Shown: positions 20,795 through 21,623 of the stretch, one piece after another
Position numbering within the stretch: position 1 is the first letter of the stretch
How the letters are laid out: each line of letters starts with the position of its first letter
IMG/VR virus record: IMGVR_UViG_3300045999_003597
Coordinates: 1-21,623 of that record
Reading direction: 5' to 3' (one strand)
Source of the DNA: a virus
DNA length: 21,623 nt
The notes under the pieces: model-generated
Told to the model about the DNA's origin: nothing
The model's database searches: none
Seen by the model: only the letters and a program-made list of their open reading frames with translations
Translations under genes and position numbers: made by a program

Positions 20795-21070
20795 ATGGAC
20801 CCAAGACTAAAGCGAGCAGGTGTATCTGGTTTTAACAAACCAAAGGCAACACCTAGTCACCCAACCAAGTCACACGTTGTTGTAGCCAAATCTGGTTCAC
20901 AGGTTAAGACTATTCGCTTTGGTCAACAGGGTGTCTCTGGCTCGCCAAAGAAGGCTGGCGAAACAAAGTCTTACCGTCAGCGTCGTCAATCATTTAAAGC
21001 ACGTCACGCAGATAACATTAAAAAAGGCGTTATGTCAGCAGCCCATTGGGCAGACAAGGTGAAATGGTAA
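20795..21070 (+). CDS. Basic phage protein, 'RFGQQGVSG...RHADNI...WADKVKW' family
   Basis: This encodes 91 residues: a basic start, a beta segment with SHVVVAKSGSQVKTIRFGQQ followed by GVSGSP, and a helical end RRQSFKARHADNIKKGVMSA then WADKVKW. I recognise this as a widespread small phage protein family of unknown function (possibly the one listed as DUF6321, which I cannot verify). It is basic and compact, 91 residues as usual for the family. The start at ATG 20795 lies one base after the previous stop, and its stop overlaps the next start as TAATG. Confidence 0.82.
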   Translation: MDPRLKRAGVSGFNKPKATPSHPTKSHVVVAKSGSQVKTIRFGQQGVSGSPKKAGETKSYRQRRQSFKARHADNIKKGVMSAAHWADKVKW

Positions 21071-21324
21071 TGGCAAAAGTTTTTAGTGGACCATCAATGC
21101 GTATTAAACTTGGCATGTCAGAACATCTATGGTTTGTTTCATATCCATGGGCTAAGACTGTTGTTAAAAAGAATGGCACATGGTCAACGATTGTTTCACC
21201 ACAAGACAGTTCATTAAAAGATTATGACAGAGTATTACGCGGTGGTTATCAAAACCCAATCACCGACGAAGAGGCAGCGGAGTTAACCGCTGCAGGTTAT
21301 GGAGATTACATTGTCGAAGTGTAG
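21070..21324 (+). CDS. Hypothetical small protein
   Basis: This encodes 84 residues from ATG 21070. In-frame ATGs also occur at 21064 and 21046, but AAGGTGA (21056-21062) is seven bases from 21070 and only one from 21064, and 21070 overlaps the previous stop as TAATG. The sequence is mixed alpha-beta (EHLWFVSYPWAKTVVKKNGT), with a C-terminal helix DEEAAELTAAGYG. No domain is recognised. By position it may be a head-completion or connector-region protein. Confidence 0.74.
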   Translation: MAKVFSGPSMRIKLGMSEHLWFVSYPWAKTVVKKNGTWSTIVSPQDSSLKDYDRVLRGGYQNPITDEEAAELTAAGYGDYIVEV

Positions 21325-21553
21325 AACTGGATGTCGTACGCAAGACCATGAAAATTATGGTGACTGTCTTCGTGACGCAAACATCGGTGTTAGTAACGAA
21401 GGCGTAGCAACCGCCCTCAAGACAACCGACAAAGAGCTAAGCGCTTACCGCGACGCTCGCAAACTTGGTATTCAACCAGCATCAACCAAGATGAAGGATA
21501 TTCAAAAAGCTGTACGAGTATCTGAAAAAATAGGAAGGGCAGCACAAGCGTAA
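21299..21553 (+). CDS. Small Cys-containing phage protein, CRTGCRTQDH type
   Basis: This encodes 84 residues. The N-terminus has CRTGCRTQDHENYGDCLRDA and the middle a helix ELSAYRDARKLGIQPAST, a pattern I recognise in many small phage proteins near the capsid genes; three cysteines and a histidine could bind zinc. ATG 21299 gives the listed span. TTG 21311, with GGAG six bases upstream, would start four codons later (MSKCRTGC) and may be the real start, as TerL also uses TTG after GGAG. It overlaps the preceding gene by 14-26 bases and the next as TAATG. The function is unknown. Confidence 0.8.
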   Translation: MEITLSKCRTGCRTQDHENYGDCLRDANIGVSNEGVATALKTTDKELSAYRDARKLGIQPASTKMKDIQKAVRVSEKIGRAAQA

Positions 21554-21623
21554 TGGCAACACTAAACCAATTGGTAGAACAGACCATCGCCGAAGTTGGC
21601 GCCTATGTAAAAAACCAAGAATC
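21553..21623 (+). CDS. Start of a further late gene, partial
   Basis: An ATG overlapping the previous stop (TAATG) opens a frame to the window edge, 23 codons (MATLNQLVEQTIAEVGAYVK and onward). Helical N-termini of this kind occur in phage connector or tail-fibre-like proteins, but too little is present to assign it. Confidence 0.55.
   Translation, partial: MATLNQLVEQTIAEVGAYVKNQE

Noticed and set aside
1-21623. tRNA genes, CRISPR arrays, insertion sequences, integrase and attachment sites
   Set aside because: I saw no cloverleaf with a T-loop, no regular spaced repeats, no transposase or integrase motifs and no terminal inverted repeats in the window.

Overview
The window is part of a double-stranded DNA tailed-phage genome (or a prophage or metagenomic phage contig). 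A large terminase, a portal, a scaffold-like protein and an N4-gp56-type major capsid protein lie in one rightward gene train. Genes are short, tightly packed and joined by ATGA/TAATG overlaps, and no cellular housekeeping gene is present. The host is not shown directly. Strong GGAGG/GAAAGG ribosome sites, a TTGACA/TAAGAT promoter, a GP88-type gene (a family known from mycobacteriophages) and several small proteins resembling actinophage families suggest an actinobacterial phage of moderate GC content, perhaps of a freshwater or marine actinobacterium. That host call is inference.

Layout. Positions 1-2822 hold a leftward cluster of small accessory genes: a single-span membrane peptide, three unknown small proteins, a cysteine-rich GP88 protein, two more unknown proteins, and a zinc-ribbon plus coiled-coil protein running off the left edge. 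Three copies of a hairpin followed by TATATA sit at gene-group boundaries in this cluster, and one copy carries compensatory stem changes. Positions 2823-3147 are a divergent regulatory region with the third hairpin copy, a Z-DNA-prone alternating tract and a near-consensus rightward promoter. That promoter feeds two small overlapping genes (3148-3602), closed by two tandem terminators. Positions 3603-4003 are noncoding and compositionally odd: terminators, C-tracts, an AT-rich block, a TATATAAG element and an attenuator-like hairpin set. This is a plausible site for packaging, replication or late-gene control.

From 4004 the late operon runs rightward: TerL with an apparent TerS-like N-terminal helix-turn-helix, portal, a small basic peptide, a lysine/alanine-rich LysM protein, two small proteins, a 1648-residue internal-virion-type protein and three further probable virion proteins. 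A structured 140-base leader follows, then the scaffold candidate and the major capsid protein. A strong GCAA-loop hairpin after the capsid gene is followed by a chain of very small, mostly lysine-rich genes running off the right edge.

How the genes work together: TerL packages DNA through the portal into a shell built by scaffold and capsid protein. The proteins encoded between portal and scaffold are most likely carried inside the virion and ejected, with the LysM protein able to contact the cell wall. Tail, lysis and replication genes are not in this window.
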